Position numbers and translations under genes: made by a program. From assembly GCF_004138215.1 (NCBI RefSeq), contig NZ_RYYS01000050.1:1-64000 (forward strand): DNA of 64,000 bases, written 5' to 3'. A model generated the notes under the pieces. That model was not told the origin of the DNA, did not search any database, and saw only the letters and a program-made list of their open reading frames with translations. Origin of the DNA: Anaerophilus nitritigenes. Its GTDB lineage: Bacteria; Bacillota; Clostridia; Peptostreptococcales; Thermotaleaceae. How positions within the stretch are numbered: the stretch's first letter is position 1; each line of letters begins with the position of its first letter. This document shows, in pieces, positions 37,435-46,347 of the stretch.

Positions 37435-38214
37435 ATGGAACAGGAGAATCAGATCAATCAAAGTCTAGATAAGGCATTACATATTTTACAATATTTCACT
37501 TTGGAAAATCCAGTAAGAGGATTAAGTGAACTTACACGCCTTTCATCCATTCCAAAGGCAACCGTTTATAGATTACTCAATACCTTTGAGAAAGATGGAT
37601 ATTTAAGACGTGTAGATCTAGATGGAAAGAAAAATCAGTACAAATTAGGTGTTAAATTTTTACAATTAGGAACTATTGCTTCTGAGTCTATAGAAATAAA
37701 AGAAATTGCACTACCTTTTATGAAAAAATTAAGAGATACAATCAATGAAGATGTACAATTAGTTATGAAAGAAGATAATTATGCCATTTATGTAGAAAAA
37801 ATCATGAGCTCTCATCCAGTAAGGTTATTCACAAAAACTGGAAGACCAGCATCGTTTAATGCAGGTGCTTGTCCAAGAGCCATTTTATCATTTCTAGAAG
37901 ATGAAGAAATTCATCATATTTTAAAAGAAGAAAGCTTAATGAAATATACCCACAATACAATAACAGATCCTAATGAACTTTGGGAGATGATTTTAGATAG
38001 TAGAAAAAAAGGATATACCATTAGCTTTGGTGAAATGGAAGATCAAACAGTAGCTGTAGGAGCACCTATATTTGATTATAGAAAAAAGGTCGTGGCATCT
38101 ATCAGTACAGCAGGACCACAACAAAGATTTCATGAGGAAAGATTTCCTGAGATTATTCAAAGGACAAAAGAGACAGCCTTAGAAATATCAAAAGCATTAG
38201 GCTATAAAAAATAA
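37435..38214 (+). CDS. IclR-family transcriptional regulator (KipR-like)
   Basis: 259 residues, typical for IclR. The N-terminal winged helix (LSELTRLSSIPKATVYRLLNTF) binds DNA. The C-terminal effector domain contains DNVQLVMK-like and KTGRPASFNAGACPRAI segments that line the ligand pocket. It lies between divergent ycsI and the pxp operon, as kipR accompanies the Bacillus kip genes, so it probably senses 5-oxoproline or a related acid and represses or activates the cluster. Its own start has only a distant GAGGAG. A terminator follows it directly, so the pxp genes need another promoter. Confidence 0.9.
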   Translation: MEQENQINQSLDKALHILQYFTLENPVRGLSELTRLSSIPKATVYRLLNTFEKDGYLRRVDLDGKKNQYKLGVKFLQLGTIASESIEIKEIALPFMKKLRDTINEDVQLVMKEDNYAIYVEKIMSSHPVRLFTKTGRPASFNAGACPRAILSFLEDEEIHHILKEESLMKYTHNTITDPNELWEMILDSRKKGYTISFGEMEDQTVAVGAPIFDYRKKVVASISTAGPQQRFHEERFPEIIQRTKETALEISKALGYKK

Positions 38215-38244
38215 TGAAAGATGAAAATCTTTCATTATTTTTTT
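38210..38244 (+). terminator. Terminator after the IclR gene
   Basis: AATAATGAAAGAT and ATCTTTCATTATT flank a 4-base loop, followed by TTTTTT. The stem includes the stop codon. Confidence 0.85.
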
Positions 38245-38371
38245 AAAAATTTTTTGCTAAATTAAAAAACAAATAATAGAAAACTAGGTAGATAATAAAA
38301 GATGAAACATATATAAAAAACAGAAAATTAAGTCTAATGAAATAAAAAATGGAATAAATATTCGTTGCTAG

Positions 38372-38384
38372 AATTGTCGAAAAT
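38372..38384 (+). promoter_or_regulatory. Spo0A-box-like site upstream of pxpA
   Basis: AATTGTCGAAAAT contains TGTCGAA, a full match to the Spo0A box. It shares the 11-mer TTGTCGAAAAT with the site at 3375-3387 on the opposite strand. It lies about 100 bases before the pxpA start. Functional only if Spo0A binds there. Confidence 0.3.
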
Positions 38385-38442
38385 TTGTAAAAGTTATTAT
38401 AGACAATGAAAAACTCATATGATACTATATAACTATAAAAAA

Positions 38443-38457
38443 TGAACCATTGGTTCA
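38443..38457. promoter_or_regulatory. Perfect palindrome, probable IclR operator of the pxp operon
   Basis: TGAACCATTGGTTCA is a 15-base perfect palindrome (6-bp arms, 3-base centre) 29 bases before the pxpA start, just downstream of TATAAA-like sequence. IclR proteins bind short palindromes of this type close to the promoter, and an IclR gene lies immediately upstream. Confidence 0.65.
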
Positions 38458-38486
38458 ATTAATGAAACAATTATGGAGGTGCTTTC

Positions 38487-39257
38487 ATGTATACAGTAGA
38501 TCTAAATAGTGACTTAGGAGAAAGTTTTGGTAATTATAAAATTGGATTAGATGAAGAGGTCATTCAATATGTAACTTCTGCAAATATTGCGTGTGGATGG
38601 CATGCAGGGGACCCTCTAGTAATGGAAAAAACTGTTCACATGGCTAAAAAAGAAAATGTAAGAATTGGAGCACATCCAGGATATCCTGATTTGATGGGAT
38701 TTGGAAGAAGAAATATCACCTGTAGTCCTAAGGAAGTAAAAGCATATGTAAAATATCAATTAGGAGCTTTACAAGCTTTTACAAAATCTCTAGGAGAAAA
38801 GATTCAACATGTTAAACCTCATGGGGCTATGTATAATATGGCAGCAAAAGATTATGCATTAGCTAAAGCTGTAGCAGAGGCTATCTATGAGGTGGATGAA
38901 AACGTTATTTTGATGGGACTTGCAAATAGTGCTCTGATAAAAGCGGCAGAAGAAATAGGACTTAAAGTAGCCAATGAAGTATTTGCAGATCGAGCTTATA
39001 ATACAGATGGAACATTAGTTTCGAGAAGTTTAGAAGGAGCAGTCATTCATGATACAGATGTGGCCATAAAAAGAGTGATAAAAATGGTAAAGGAAGGAAA
39101 AGTTACAGCTATAAATGGAGAAGAAATACATATAAAGGCTGATTCTATTTGTGTCCATGGAGACAATCCTAAGGCTGTGGCATTTGTAAAGCAAATTAGA
39201 GAAAAGTTAGAAGAAGAAGGTGTAAAAGTTACTGCAATTTCAAATTTTATTAAATAG
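38487..39257 (+). CDS. pxpA: 5-oxoprolinase subunit PxpA (LamB/YcsF family)
   Basis: 256 residues, the usual length, with TGGAGGTGC upstream. The N-terminal [12 protein letters not shown], then [13 protein letters not shown] and [15 protein letters not shown], and [10 protein letters not shown] are hallmark metal- and substrate-binding motifs of the family. PxpA works with PxpB and PxpC to open the ring of 5-oxoproline (pyroglutamate) with ATP, giving glutamate. It is the first gene of the operon pxpA-transporter-pxpB-pxpC, behind the palindrome at 38443. Confidence 0.96.
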   Translation: MYTVDLNSDLGESFGNYKIGLDEEVIQYVTSANIACGWHAGDPLVMEKTVHMAKKENVRIGAHPGYPDLMGFGRRNITCSPKEVKAYVKYQLGALQAFTKSLGEKIQHVKPHGAMYNMAAKDYALAKAVAEAIYEVDENVILMGLANSALIKAAEEIGLKVANEVFADRAYNTDGTLVSRSLEGAVIHDTDVAIKRVIKMVKEGKVTAINGEEIHIKADSICVHGDNPKAVAFVKQIREKLEEEGVKVTAISNFIK

Positions 39258-39268
39258 GGGGAGATAGG

Positions 39269-40489
39269 ATGAAAGCTAAAACACAAAAGCGAAAAATGCC
39301 TAAAGCAAATAATTTGGGAGCTTTATTAGGAGCTGCTTTTATCATGGCAACATCAGCTATTGGACCAGGATTTTTAACGCAAACAGCTACTTTTACAGAA
39401 CAATTTGCAGCAAGCTTTGGTTTTGTTATTTTATTATCTATCATATTAGATATAGGAGCTCAGGTAAATGTATGGAGAGTTATTGGGGTATCTGGTATGA
39501 GAGGGCAAGATATTGCCAATAAGGTAGTACCAGGGCTTGGATATTTTGTAGCTATTTTAGTAGCACTAGGAGGGCTTGCTTTTAATATTGGCAATATTGG
39601 AGGGGCTGCTTTAGGATTAAATGTAATTTTGGGAATTGATGTAAAAATAGCTGCCATTCTATGTGGAATCGTAGGAAGTATCATTTTTTTATCTAAAGAT
39701 GCAGGACCAGTAGTAGATAAATTTACAAAAATTCTTGGTGGACTCATGATCTTACTTGTTGGGTATGTAGCTTTTGTAACGAATCCTCCTATGGGGGAAG
39801 CTTTATATAGAAGTATTGCACCTGAAAATGCAAAAGAACTTGTTTTTCCAACAATCACTCTTGTAGGAGGAACCGTAGGAGGTTATATTACTTTTGCAGG
39901 AGGACATAGGTTAATTGATGCAGGAATTACAGGAGAAGAAAATTTAGGAGAAATCACTAAAGGATCTGTAATGGGAATTGTAATTGCATCTATTATGAGA
40001 GTATTTCTATTCTTGGCAGTATTAGGTGTAGTTGTAAAAGGAGTTCAATTAGATCCTTCAAATCCTGCTGCATCTGCTTTTAAGCATGGAGCAGGTATGA
40101 TTGGATATAAATTTTTTGGAATTGTCTTATTGTCTGCAGGAATCACATCTGTAGTAGGAGCAGCTTATACATCTGTATCATTTTTAAAGACTCTTCATTC
40201 TTCTATTGAAAAAAATGAAAAGTATTGGATTATTGGATTTATTGTAGCATCTACTGCAATTATGGCGATCCTTGGAAAGCCTGCAAAACTTCTTATATTA
40301 GCAGGTTCGTTAAATGGATTAATTTTACCTATTACTATTGGAGTGATTTTATTAGCTTCTAAAAGAAAAGATATTGTTGGGGATTATAAACATCCTACAT
40401 GGTTACTAATATTTGGTATAATTATAGTATTCATAGCAGGATATGCAGGATTAGGGGCACTTCAAAATATGCAAATGTTAGTTCATTAA
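39269..40489 (+). CDS. NRAMP-related transporter (YcsG-like), candidate 5-oxoproline permease
   Basis: 406 residues with about eleven hydrophobic helices. It is related to the NRAMP divalent-metal family, but the metal-binding DPGN of helix 1 is replaced by GPGFLTQTA, and helix 6 reads TFAGGHRLIDAG, not the usual A-x-x-M site. It is therefore unlikely to carry Mn or Fe. It begins 11 bases after pxpA, and the equivalent gene in Bacillus (ycsG) also sits between pxpA and the other oxoprolinase genes, so uptake of 5-oxoproline or a related acid is the sensible guess. Confidence 0.82.
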   Translation: MKAKTQKRKMPKANNLGALLGAAFIMATSAIGPGFLTQTATFTEQFAASFGFVILLSIILDIGAQVNVWRVIGVSGMRGQDIANKVVPGLGYFVAILVALGGLAFNIGNIGGAALGLNVILGIDVKIAAILCGIVGSIIFLSKDAGPVVDKFTKILGGLMILLVGYVAFVTNPPMGEALYRSIAPENAKELVFPTITLVGGTVGGYITFAGGHRLIDAGITGEENLGEITKGSVMGIVIASIMRVFLFLAVLGVVVKGVQLDPSNPAASAFKHGAGMIGYKFFGIVLLSAGITSVVGAAYTSVSFLKTLHSSIEKNEKYWIIGFIVASTAIMAILGKPAKLLILAGSLNGLILPITIGVILLASKRKDIVGDYKHPTWLLIFGIIIVFIAGYAGLGALQNMQMLVH

Positions 40490-40493
40490 GGAT

Positions 40494-40519
40494 TAGCATC
40501 TAGGTTTTCCTAGATGCTA
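40494..40519 (+). other. Intra-operon hairpin before pxpB
   Basis: TAGCATCTAGG and CCTAGATGCTA form a perfect 11-bp stem with a TTTT loop directly after the transporter stop codon. No T run follows, so it is more likely a processing or mRNA-stability element than a full terminator. Confidence 0.65.
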
Positions 40520-40550
40520 TACCTAATTCGTACAAAAGGGAGGTTTATAT

Positions 40551-41288
40551 ATGTATGAACAAACAAAATTTTTAATAGCAGGAGAAAAAGCAGTAGTAGT
40601 AGAATTTGGTGATGAAATTTCAGAAAAAATAAACCAAAAGGTAAGATCTATGATGATTGCTACTAAAGAAAGAAATATAGATGGAATTATAGAGTTTATT
40701 CCTACTTATAGATCTTTGATGATTCAGTATGATCCTTGTAAGATTGAATATGAAACTTTGTTAGATAATCTTAAAAAAATAGAAAAACAATTAAATGAAA
40801 TAGATATTCCCCTTCCAAAAGTCATTGAAATCCCCACTCTTTATGGAGGTGAATATGGTCCAGATATACAAAATGTAGCAGATCATAATCATTTGAGTAT
40901 AGAAGAAGTGATAAATATTCATTCATCAAAAGAATATTTGATTTATATGTTAGGTTTTACACCTGGATTTCCTTATTTGGGAGGAATGAATGAAAAAATT
41001 GCAACACCAAGGCTTAAGGTGCCAAGGACTAAAATTACAGGAGGATCTGTTGGAATTGCAGGAAGTCAAACGGGTATCTATCCTATAGATAGTCCTGGAG
41101 GGTGGCAATTAATTGGAAGAACACCTCTCAAATTATATGATGCTTATAGAAAAGATCCTATTTTATTAGAAACAGGCAATTATATTAAATTTGTTCCTAT
41201 TGATGAAAAAGATTATAAAAAAGTTCAAGAGAAAATTCAAAATAATATTTATGAATATAAGACATATCCTAAAGAAAGGAATGAATGA
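40551..41288 (+). CDS. pxpB: 5-oxoprolinase subunit PxpB (KipI family)
   Basis: 245 residues, normal for the family. The C-terminal half has the cyclophilin-like allophanate-hydrolase subunit 1 fold with YMLGFTPGFPYLGGM and the region SQTGIYPIDSPGGWQLIGRT, the strongest family signatures. With PxpC it forms the ATP-using part of 5-oxoprolinase. In Bacillus the homologue KipI also inhibits the sporulation kinase KinA, but nothing here shows that role. GGGAGG precedes the start and the stop overlaps the pxpC start by 4 bases. Confidence 0.95.
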   Translation: MYEQTKFLIAGEKAVVVEFGDEISEKINQKVRSMMIATKERNIDGIIEFIPTYRSLMIQYDPCKIEYETLLDNLKKIEKQLNEIDIPLPKVIEIPTLYGGEYGPDIQNVADHNHLSIEEVINIHSSKEYLIYMLGFTPGFPYLGGMNEKIATPRLKVPRTKITGGSVGIAGSQTGIYPIDSPGGWQLIGRTPLKLYDAYRKDPILLETGNYIKFVPIDEKDYKKVQEKIQNNIYEYKTYPKERNE

Positions 41289-42316
41289 TTATGGGTCAAA
41301 TAAAAATTGTTCATCCAGGGCTTTTAACAACGATTCAAGATGAAGGAAGATATGGATATCAACAATTTGGTGTTCCAGTATCAGGAGTAATGGATGATTT
41401 TTCTTATAGAGTATCTAATATATTAGTAGGAAATGAAGAAAAAGAAGCAGTGCTAGAAGTTACTATGATGGGTCCTACCATAGAATTTGAAGAAGAAGGA
41501 ATGATATCTATTACAGGAGGAGATTTATCTCCTATGATTAACGGAAAAAGTATTTCTATGTGGAGAAGTATTCATGTAAAAACAGGGGATACATTGTCTT
41601 TTGGAGCTATCAAAAGTGGTTGCAGAAGTTATATCTCATTTTGCGGAGGAATTAAGACTCCCATAGTGATGGGAAGTAGATCTACTTACATGAAAGCAAA
41701 AATAGGAGGACTAGAGGGTAGAGCATTAAAGGCAGGAGATATAGTACCGATAGGAGAAAAAATAAAGAATTTTTCTAGTAGAATCCTTCCTGTTAAATAT
41801 ATTCCTCAATATGAAAAAGAAATAGAAGTAAGAGTCATATTAGGTCCTCAAGAAGATGCTTTTACAAAAGAAGGAATACATACTTTTTTAGCTAATTCTT
41901 ATACAGTAACAAATGAGTGTGATCGAATGGGATTTCGATTAGATGGAGAAGAAATAAAGCATATAGATGGAGGAGACATTATTTCTGATGGAATTAATTT
42001 TGGAGCTATTCAAATTCCAGGTCATGGAAAGCCCATTGTGATGATGGCAGATCGACAAACTACAGGAGGATATACTAAAATTGCAAATGTTATTTCTGTA
42101 GATCTTTATAAAATAGCTCAAGCAAAGCCGAAGGATCAAATAAGATTTAAAAAAGTAGATATCAAACAAGCTCAAAATCTTTTAAAAGAAACAAATGAAA
42201 AAATAGAACAAATAAAAGAAGTAACTATTTCCCAAGAAATTATTAAAATAAATAAATATATAGTAAAAATAAATGGAAAATCTTACGAAGTGAAGGTAGA
42301 AGAAATAAAGGTATGA
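41285..42316 (+). CDS. pxpC: 5-oxoprolinase subunit PxpC (KipA family)
   Basis: 343 residues. Allophanate-hydrolase subunit 2 / biotin-dependent carboxyltransferase-like family: KIVHPGLLTTIQDEGRYGYQ near the start, then GVPVSGVMDDFS, and the C-terminal ADRQTTGGYTKIA. It pairs with PxpB and PxpA in ATP-dependent ring opening of 5-oxoproline. The start overlaps the pxpB stop (ATGA), so expression is coupled; a second in-frame ATG six bases later is also possible. The last 25 residues (KINKYIVKINGKSYEVKV) form a small extra beta-rich tail. Confidence 0.95.
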   Translation: MIMGQIKIVHPGLLTTIQDEGRYGYQQFGVPVSGVMDDFSYRVSNILVGNEEKEAVLEVTMMGPTIEFEEEGMISITGGDLSPMINGKSISMWRSIHVKTGDTLSFGAIKSGCRSYISFCGGIKTPIVMGSRSTYMKAKIGGLEGRALKAGDIVPIGEKIKNFSSRILPVKYIPQYEKEIEVRVILGPQEDAFTKEGIHTFLANSYTVTNECDRMGFRLDGEEIKHIDGGDIISDGINFGAIQIPGHGKPIVMMADRQTTGGYTKIANVISVDLYKIAQAKPKDQIRFKKVDIKQAQNLLKETNEKIEQIKEVTISQEIIKINKYIVKINGKSYEVKVEEIKV

Positions 42317-42339
42317 TAAATTTTATTTTATCATACCTT
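42308..42339. terminator. Terminator shared by pxpC and the convergent helicase gene
   Basis: AAGGTATGATAA and TTATCATACCTT form a 12-bp stem that includes both genes' stop codons. No long T run follows on either side, so efficiency is uncertain. Confidence 0.6.
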
Positions 42340-44452
42340 GTTCTATACATACAGAAATAGAAAGAGATCTGATACCAAATTTTTTAAAATCTACTTCCAT
42401 AAAATCTTTTTCTATAGATAGAATTTTTCCATTGCCAAAAAATTTGTGATGAATTTTCATATGAATAGAAAAAGAATGAGCTATTGTTTTTTCTGATTTT
42501 ATAGGATAAGATATGTAGAAATCCTTATGAGAAGAAACCTCTGTTTTAAGATGATTTTCTAACTCCTCTATAAAAGGAGAACTCTTTTGATAAGCTCCAT
42601 CTAAAAATATAGGAATCATCAATGAAAGATTTTTTTTTGCTCTTGTCATACCTACATAAAAAAGTCTTCTTTCTTCTTCGATAAGATTTATTTTTTCTTC
42701 TTCAGAAAGATCAGAAGGAATATTAGGTGGAAATTGTCCATCTGTTAGATCTATCATATAAACACGATCAAATTCTAATCCCTTAGCACCATGAACAGTA
42801 GAAAGATAAATAGATACTTTTTCATTTTTTTTAGAATTTTGTATAAAAAAAGATTCTAAAGCATTTAACCTTTCTATAAATTCAATAAGTGAAGAAGCAT
42901 TTTTACTAATGAGCTTTAATTGTTCAAGGATCAATAATGTATTTTCATAAGATGATCTGATTCGTTGACAATAGTTTTTAAAATATTTTTTATAATCTAG
43001 ATTTTCTTCAATAAATACAAGAGCATCATAAGGATTCATAGAGGATAGATGATAAAAATCCTTTTGAAGTCTTTTTAAATTTTTGATTTGAAAAATTTTT
43101 AAATCTGGTTCATTTAAAAGGTTATCAAAGACAGAAATAGGTCGTTGATATTCTTTAATAGAAAGAATTGATTTTTTTGAAATATATCCATTCATTTTAT
43201 AATAAATTTTTTCAAAAGCCTCTAAATCATAAGGATTAAGTGATACTTTTAAAAAAGCTAATAAATCTTTAATCAACCAATGATGAAAAAAAGACGTTTG
43301 AAATCCATTGATAGAAAAAGAAATATCATTTTTCAAAAGAAAATCTACTAAAGCGATAGAAGATACATGACTTCTATAAAGAATAGCAGTAGTTCCTTTA
43401 TAAGCCGTTTTTAATTCTTGATCAATGTATTTGATTTGATCAAAAAAATTTTGTATTTTTATGATTTGTACAGGTTCAAAAGATTGATTTTGAGTATACA
43501 TATTTTTTATATATCGTTGTGTATTTTTTTTAATAAAATCGTTACTAACACAAACTACTTCTTCGGAAGAACGATAATTTTTTTCTAGAAAAAATAATTT
43601 TCCACCCTTATAAATTTGATCAAACGAAAGTAAAGCTTTAGGATGTGCTCCGCGAAATCCATAAATAGATTGATCATCATCTCCTACCATAAATAAATTA
43701 TGATGAGGAGTAGATAAAAGATAAATAATATTATGCTGAATTTTAGAAGTATCTTGAGCTTCGTCTACTTGAATATAAGGATAATGATTTCTATATTGAT
43801 GAAGAAGTATTTTATCTTTTTTCAAAATAGAAAAAGCTAGAGATAACATATCATCAAAATCAATAAAACCATGCTTTTTTTTATATTTTTCATAAGAAGT
43901 ATACATATCTAAAAAGTTATTGACTTCAAAATCATAAGAAGAAAAATCATTTTCCTGAATTAAATTGTTTTTGACAAAACTAATATGACTTAAAAGAGCT
44001 TCAAGTTTTTCTTCTGTAAGTTTTTCACGATTGAATTGTTCATAAATATTTTTCAAAAGAATAGTCTTTTGAATTGGACTATTACTTCCTTCTATAATGG
44101 TATAGGAAATATTATTTTTTCGAGCATATTGATTGACTATTTTTAAAGCCAATTGATGAATAGTAGAAAAATATACTTTTGAATGAATATGTTCTCCAAA
44201 AACATCATAAAATCTTTTTTTCATATCTGTAGCAGAAGCTTTACTAAAGGTGACAGAAAGGATATTGGAAGGATTAATTTTATGATGAAAAATTAAATGA
44301 GCTGTTCGACAAATAAGAGTAGTAGTTTTTCCACTTCCAGGAACTGCTAAAATCAAAGCAGGACCGTCTTTATGAAGAACAGCTTTTTTTTGTTGTGGAT
44401 TTAATTCTATATTATGATTTTTATGTAACATTTGAAAAAATGAATTGTACAA
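42323..44452 (-). CDS. UvrD/PcrA-like superfamily 1 DNA helicase
   Basis: 709 residues, read from a TTG start with GGAGG nine bases upstream. SF1A helicase motifs are present: Q motif LNPQQKKAV, Walker A AVPGSGKTTT (36-45), Walker B VDEAQDTS, motif III GDDDQSIYGFRGA, motif IV NYRSS, motif V STVHGAKGLEFDRV and motif VI RRLFYVGMTRAK. The C-terminal FGNGKILSIEKDFMEVDF is a Tudor-like strand set like that of PcrA. It is shorter than PcrA (about 740) and encoded alone, not beside ligA, so it may be an accessory UvrD paralogue in DNA repair. The role is inferred from family. Confidence 0.92.
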   Translation of the reverse strand: MYNSFFQMLHKNHNIELNPQQKKAVLHKDGPALILAVPGSGKTTTLICRTAHLIFHHKINPSNILSVTFSKASATDMKKRFYDVFGEHIHSKVYFSTIHQLALKIVNQYARKNNISYTIIEGSNSPIQKTILLKNIYEQFNREKLTEEKLEALLSHISFVKNNLIQENDFSSYDFEVNNFLDMYTSYEKYKKKHGFIDFDDMLSLAFSILKKDKILLHQYRNHYPYIQVDEAQDTSKIQHNIIYLLSTPHHNLFMVGDDDQSIYGFRGAHPKALLSFDQIYKGGKLFFLEKNYRSSEEVVCVSNDFIKKNTQRYIKNMYTQNQSFEPVQIIKIQNFFDQIKYIDQELKTAYKGTTAILYRSHVSSIALVDFLLKNDISFSINGFQTSFFHHWLIKDLLAFLKVSLNPYDLEAFEKIYYKMNGYISKKSILSIKEYQRPISVFDNLLNEPDLKIFQIKNLKRLQKDFYHLSSMNPYDALVFIEENLDYKKYFKNYCQRIRSSYENTLLILEQLKLISKNASSLIEFIERLNALESFFIQNSKKNEKVSIYLSTVHGAKGLEFDRVYMIDLTDGQFPPNIPSDLSEEEKINLIEEERRLFYVGMTRAKKNLSLMIPIFLDGAYQKSSPFIEELENHLKTEVSSHKDFYISYPIKSEKTIAHSFSIHMKIHHKFFGNGKILSIEKDFMEVDFKKFGIRSLSISVCIEQGMIK

Positions 44453-44510
44453 GATAACTGCCTCCAGTTTAAAAGATCATTGTATAGTATATCACAAAAT
44501 ATATATTTAA

Positions 44511-44539
44511 AACAAAAAATCCCCTGAAAAGGGGATTTG
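44511..44539 (-). terminator. Terminator of brnQ
   Basis: On the minus strand AAATCCCC and GGGGATTT flank a 6-base loop, then TTTTTGTTTT, just after the brnQ stop codon. Confidence 0.88.
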
Positions 44540-44548
44540 TCTTTATAC

Positions 44549-45838
44549 TTATGAATGAGATTTAGGATCATTTCTAAAAATAAATGCACTAATGATTCCA
44601 AATATAATAGATGGGATCACCCATGCAAAGCCAGCATCCGCAAGAGGTATATGACTAATTATCTTTCTAAAGAAAGTAATTTGTATACCCATAGCACTAA
44701 GTCCATCATAAAAGCTTACAAGTAATGCTCCAAATACAGCTCCGATATAAGCTCCTTTTGGCATAAATTCATCTAAAGCATTCATAATAATGAGTACAGC
44801 AGTAATAGGATATACTGTTACCAATAAAGGAACTGCAATAGCTAGGATTTTTTCAACTCCACCAATAGCAAACATACCACTAAATACAACTGTTGCAATA
44901 ACAATTACTTGATAACTTATTTTGTTGTTGCTTAATTTATTAAAGAAAGTTCCAACAGTTGCAGTCAGCCCAATAGATGTAGTAAGACATGCTAAAGATA
45001 CAACAATTCCTAAAGCTACTTTACCAAAATCACCTAAAAGGGTATTTGTAATACTCATTAGTAAAACAGATTTATCTATAGTAGGTGGGTAAACAGAATT
45101 GGCATGAGAACCAAGATACATAAGTCCTCCATAAACAATTACTAAACTAATTGCTGCAATGACACCAGCTCGTATAGTAATTGTTACTTGCTCTTTTACA
45201 TCTTTATATCCTTTTCCAACAAGAGCAGTAAGCATTACTCCTGCAAATACTACGGAAGCCAAGGCATCCATTGTTTGATACCCTTCTGTAAAACCTTTTG
45301 TAAAGGCATTTCCTTCCATTGCAGTAGAGGCAATTCCCACTGGAGATATAAATCCTTTAATGATGATAATAAAAATTACAACTAAAAGAAGTGGTGTAAG
45401 GATTTTACCAATTTTATCTACAATTTCAGATGGTTTAATAACAAAATACAAAGTAATACCGAAAAATATAATAGATGAAATTACAGGGCTAATACCTGGA
45501 AAATTAGGAAGTACTCCCATTTCAAAAGTAGTTGCTCCAGTTCTTGGGATAGCTAAAAGAGGTCCTATAGCTAAAATAATAATTGTTGCAAATATCTTAC
45601 TAAAAACTGGATGAACCTTATTACCAACATCGTTAATTGTACCTCCAGCTTTTGCAGAGGCTATAATTCCTAAAAGAGGCATACCAATAGCGGTTAAGAA
45701 AAATCCAATAGCACACATAATCCAACTTTTACCTGCAATAAGTCCTAAAAAAGGTGGAAAAATTAAGTTTCCTGCTCCAAAGAACATAGCGAATAAAGCA
45801 AGGCCTAATACAAAAGCATCTTTGTTTTTTTGATTCAT
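44549..45838 (-). CDS. brnQ: Branched-chain amino acid carrier BrnQ
   Basis: 429 residues with about twelve membrane helices. BrnQ features: FAMFFGAGNLIFPPFLG near the start and the family's conserved helix pattern. It imports leucine, isoleucine and valine with Na or H ions. GGAGGG precedes the ATG. The long leader carries a T-box with a leucine specifier and a near-perfect promoter, so uptake should rise when uncharged tRNA-Leu accumulates. It is a single-gene unit ending in a strong hairpin. Confidence 0.96.
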   Translation of the reverse strand: MNQKNKDAFVLGLALFAMFFGAGNLIFPPFLGLIAGKSWIMCAIGFFLTAIGMPLLGIIASAKAGGTINDVGNKVHPVFSKIFATIIILAIGPLLAIPRTGATTFEMGVLPNFPGISPVISSIIFFGITLYFVIKPSEIVDKIGKILTPLLLVVIFIIIIKGFISPVGIASTAMEGNAFTKGFTEGYQTMDALASVVFAGVMLTALVGKGYKDVKEQVTITIRAGVIAAISLVIVYGGLMYLGSHANSVYPPTIDKSVLLMSITNTLLGDFGKVALGIVVSLACLTTSIGLTATVGTFFNKLSNNKISYQVIVIATVVFSGMFAIGGVEKILAIAVPLLVTVYPITAVLIIMNALDEFMPKGAYIGAVFGALLVSFYDGLSAMGIQITFFRKIISHIPLADAGFAWVIPSIIFGIISAFIFRNDPKSHS

Positions 45839-45959
45839 TTACATCCCTCCATAATAAAATATAAAATTTCATGAAAAATCTAAAAATTCAATTGATATTT
45901 AAATATATGATAGAAATTATGACGTAGCTACAATTTTATAAATTACATAATTTCATATA

Positions 45960-46225
45960 CATAAAAAAACCTTCATCTCTATGAATAATATATTCATAGG
46001 GACGAAGGTATATTTTCGTGGTACCACCCTATTTTGCATAAAAATGCCTCTATCAGATCTAAGAAGACCTCAAATCCTAGCCATATATCGGTGGCAACCG
46101 GCCAAATCTACTAAATAGTTTCGAGATGGCTGCTTAGAAGTGAGTATTGTATACACCTTTGACGCTAACTTTCAGCAGCTGTTAGCTCTCTGTAGTCGAA
46201 AGAATAGTATTTTTTTCTTCATCAT
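45960..46225 (-). promoter_or_regulatory. T-box leader of brnQ, Leu (CTC) specifier
   Basis: Minus strand. Stem I begins with AGAGAGC; the specifier region reads AATA-CTC-ACTTC, placing CTC (Leu) at 46142-46144. The conserved T-box AGGGTGGTACCACG lies at 46017-46030, and its TGGT would pair with the ACCA end of tRNA-Leu. It is followed by the terminator hairpin (ACCTTCGTCCCTATGAA / TTCATAGAGATGAAGGT, then a T run) at about 45962-46010. Uncharged tRNA-Leu would favour antitermination and brnQ expression. Confidence 0.93.
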
Positions 46226-46255
46226 TGCATTATTATGTGTAATTGATTAATATGT

Positions 46256-46284
46256 ATTATATGTGTAATTTAAAATATTGTCAA
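46256..46284 (-). promoter_or_regulatory. Consensus sigma-A promoter of brnQ
   Basis: On the minus strand TTGACA, exactly 17 bases, TATAAT: both boxes are perfect. It lies about 30 bases upstream of the T-box stem I. Confidence 0.88.
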
Positions 46285-46315
46285 TGTTTTTTTAAAAAAA
46301 GAGGTGATATAATAT

Positions 46316-46343
46316 GAAAAATCTCTTAATTTAAGAAATTTTT
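46316..46343 (-). terminator. Probable terminator after the lysine exporter genes
   Basis: An imperfect hairpin on the minus strand (TTTCTTAA / TTAAGAGA with flanking A and T runs) immediately after the stop codon of the second lysO gene. It separates the unit from the brnQ promoter. Confidence 0.45.
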
Positions 46344-46347
46344 TATA

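Noticed and set aside
39269-40489. Annotation as a manganese/iron (MntH) transporter
   Set aside because: The DPGN and helix-6 metal-binding residues are replaced, and the gene is inside an oxoprolinase operon.
40551-42316. KipI/KipA as sporulation kinase regulators
   Set aside because: The full pxpA-B-C set points to 5-oxoprolinase. Kinase control in Bacillus is a known extra role, but nothing in this sequence supports it.
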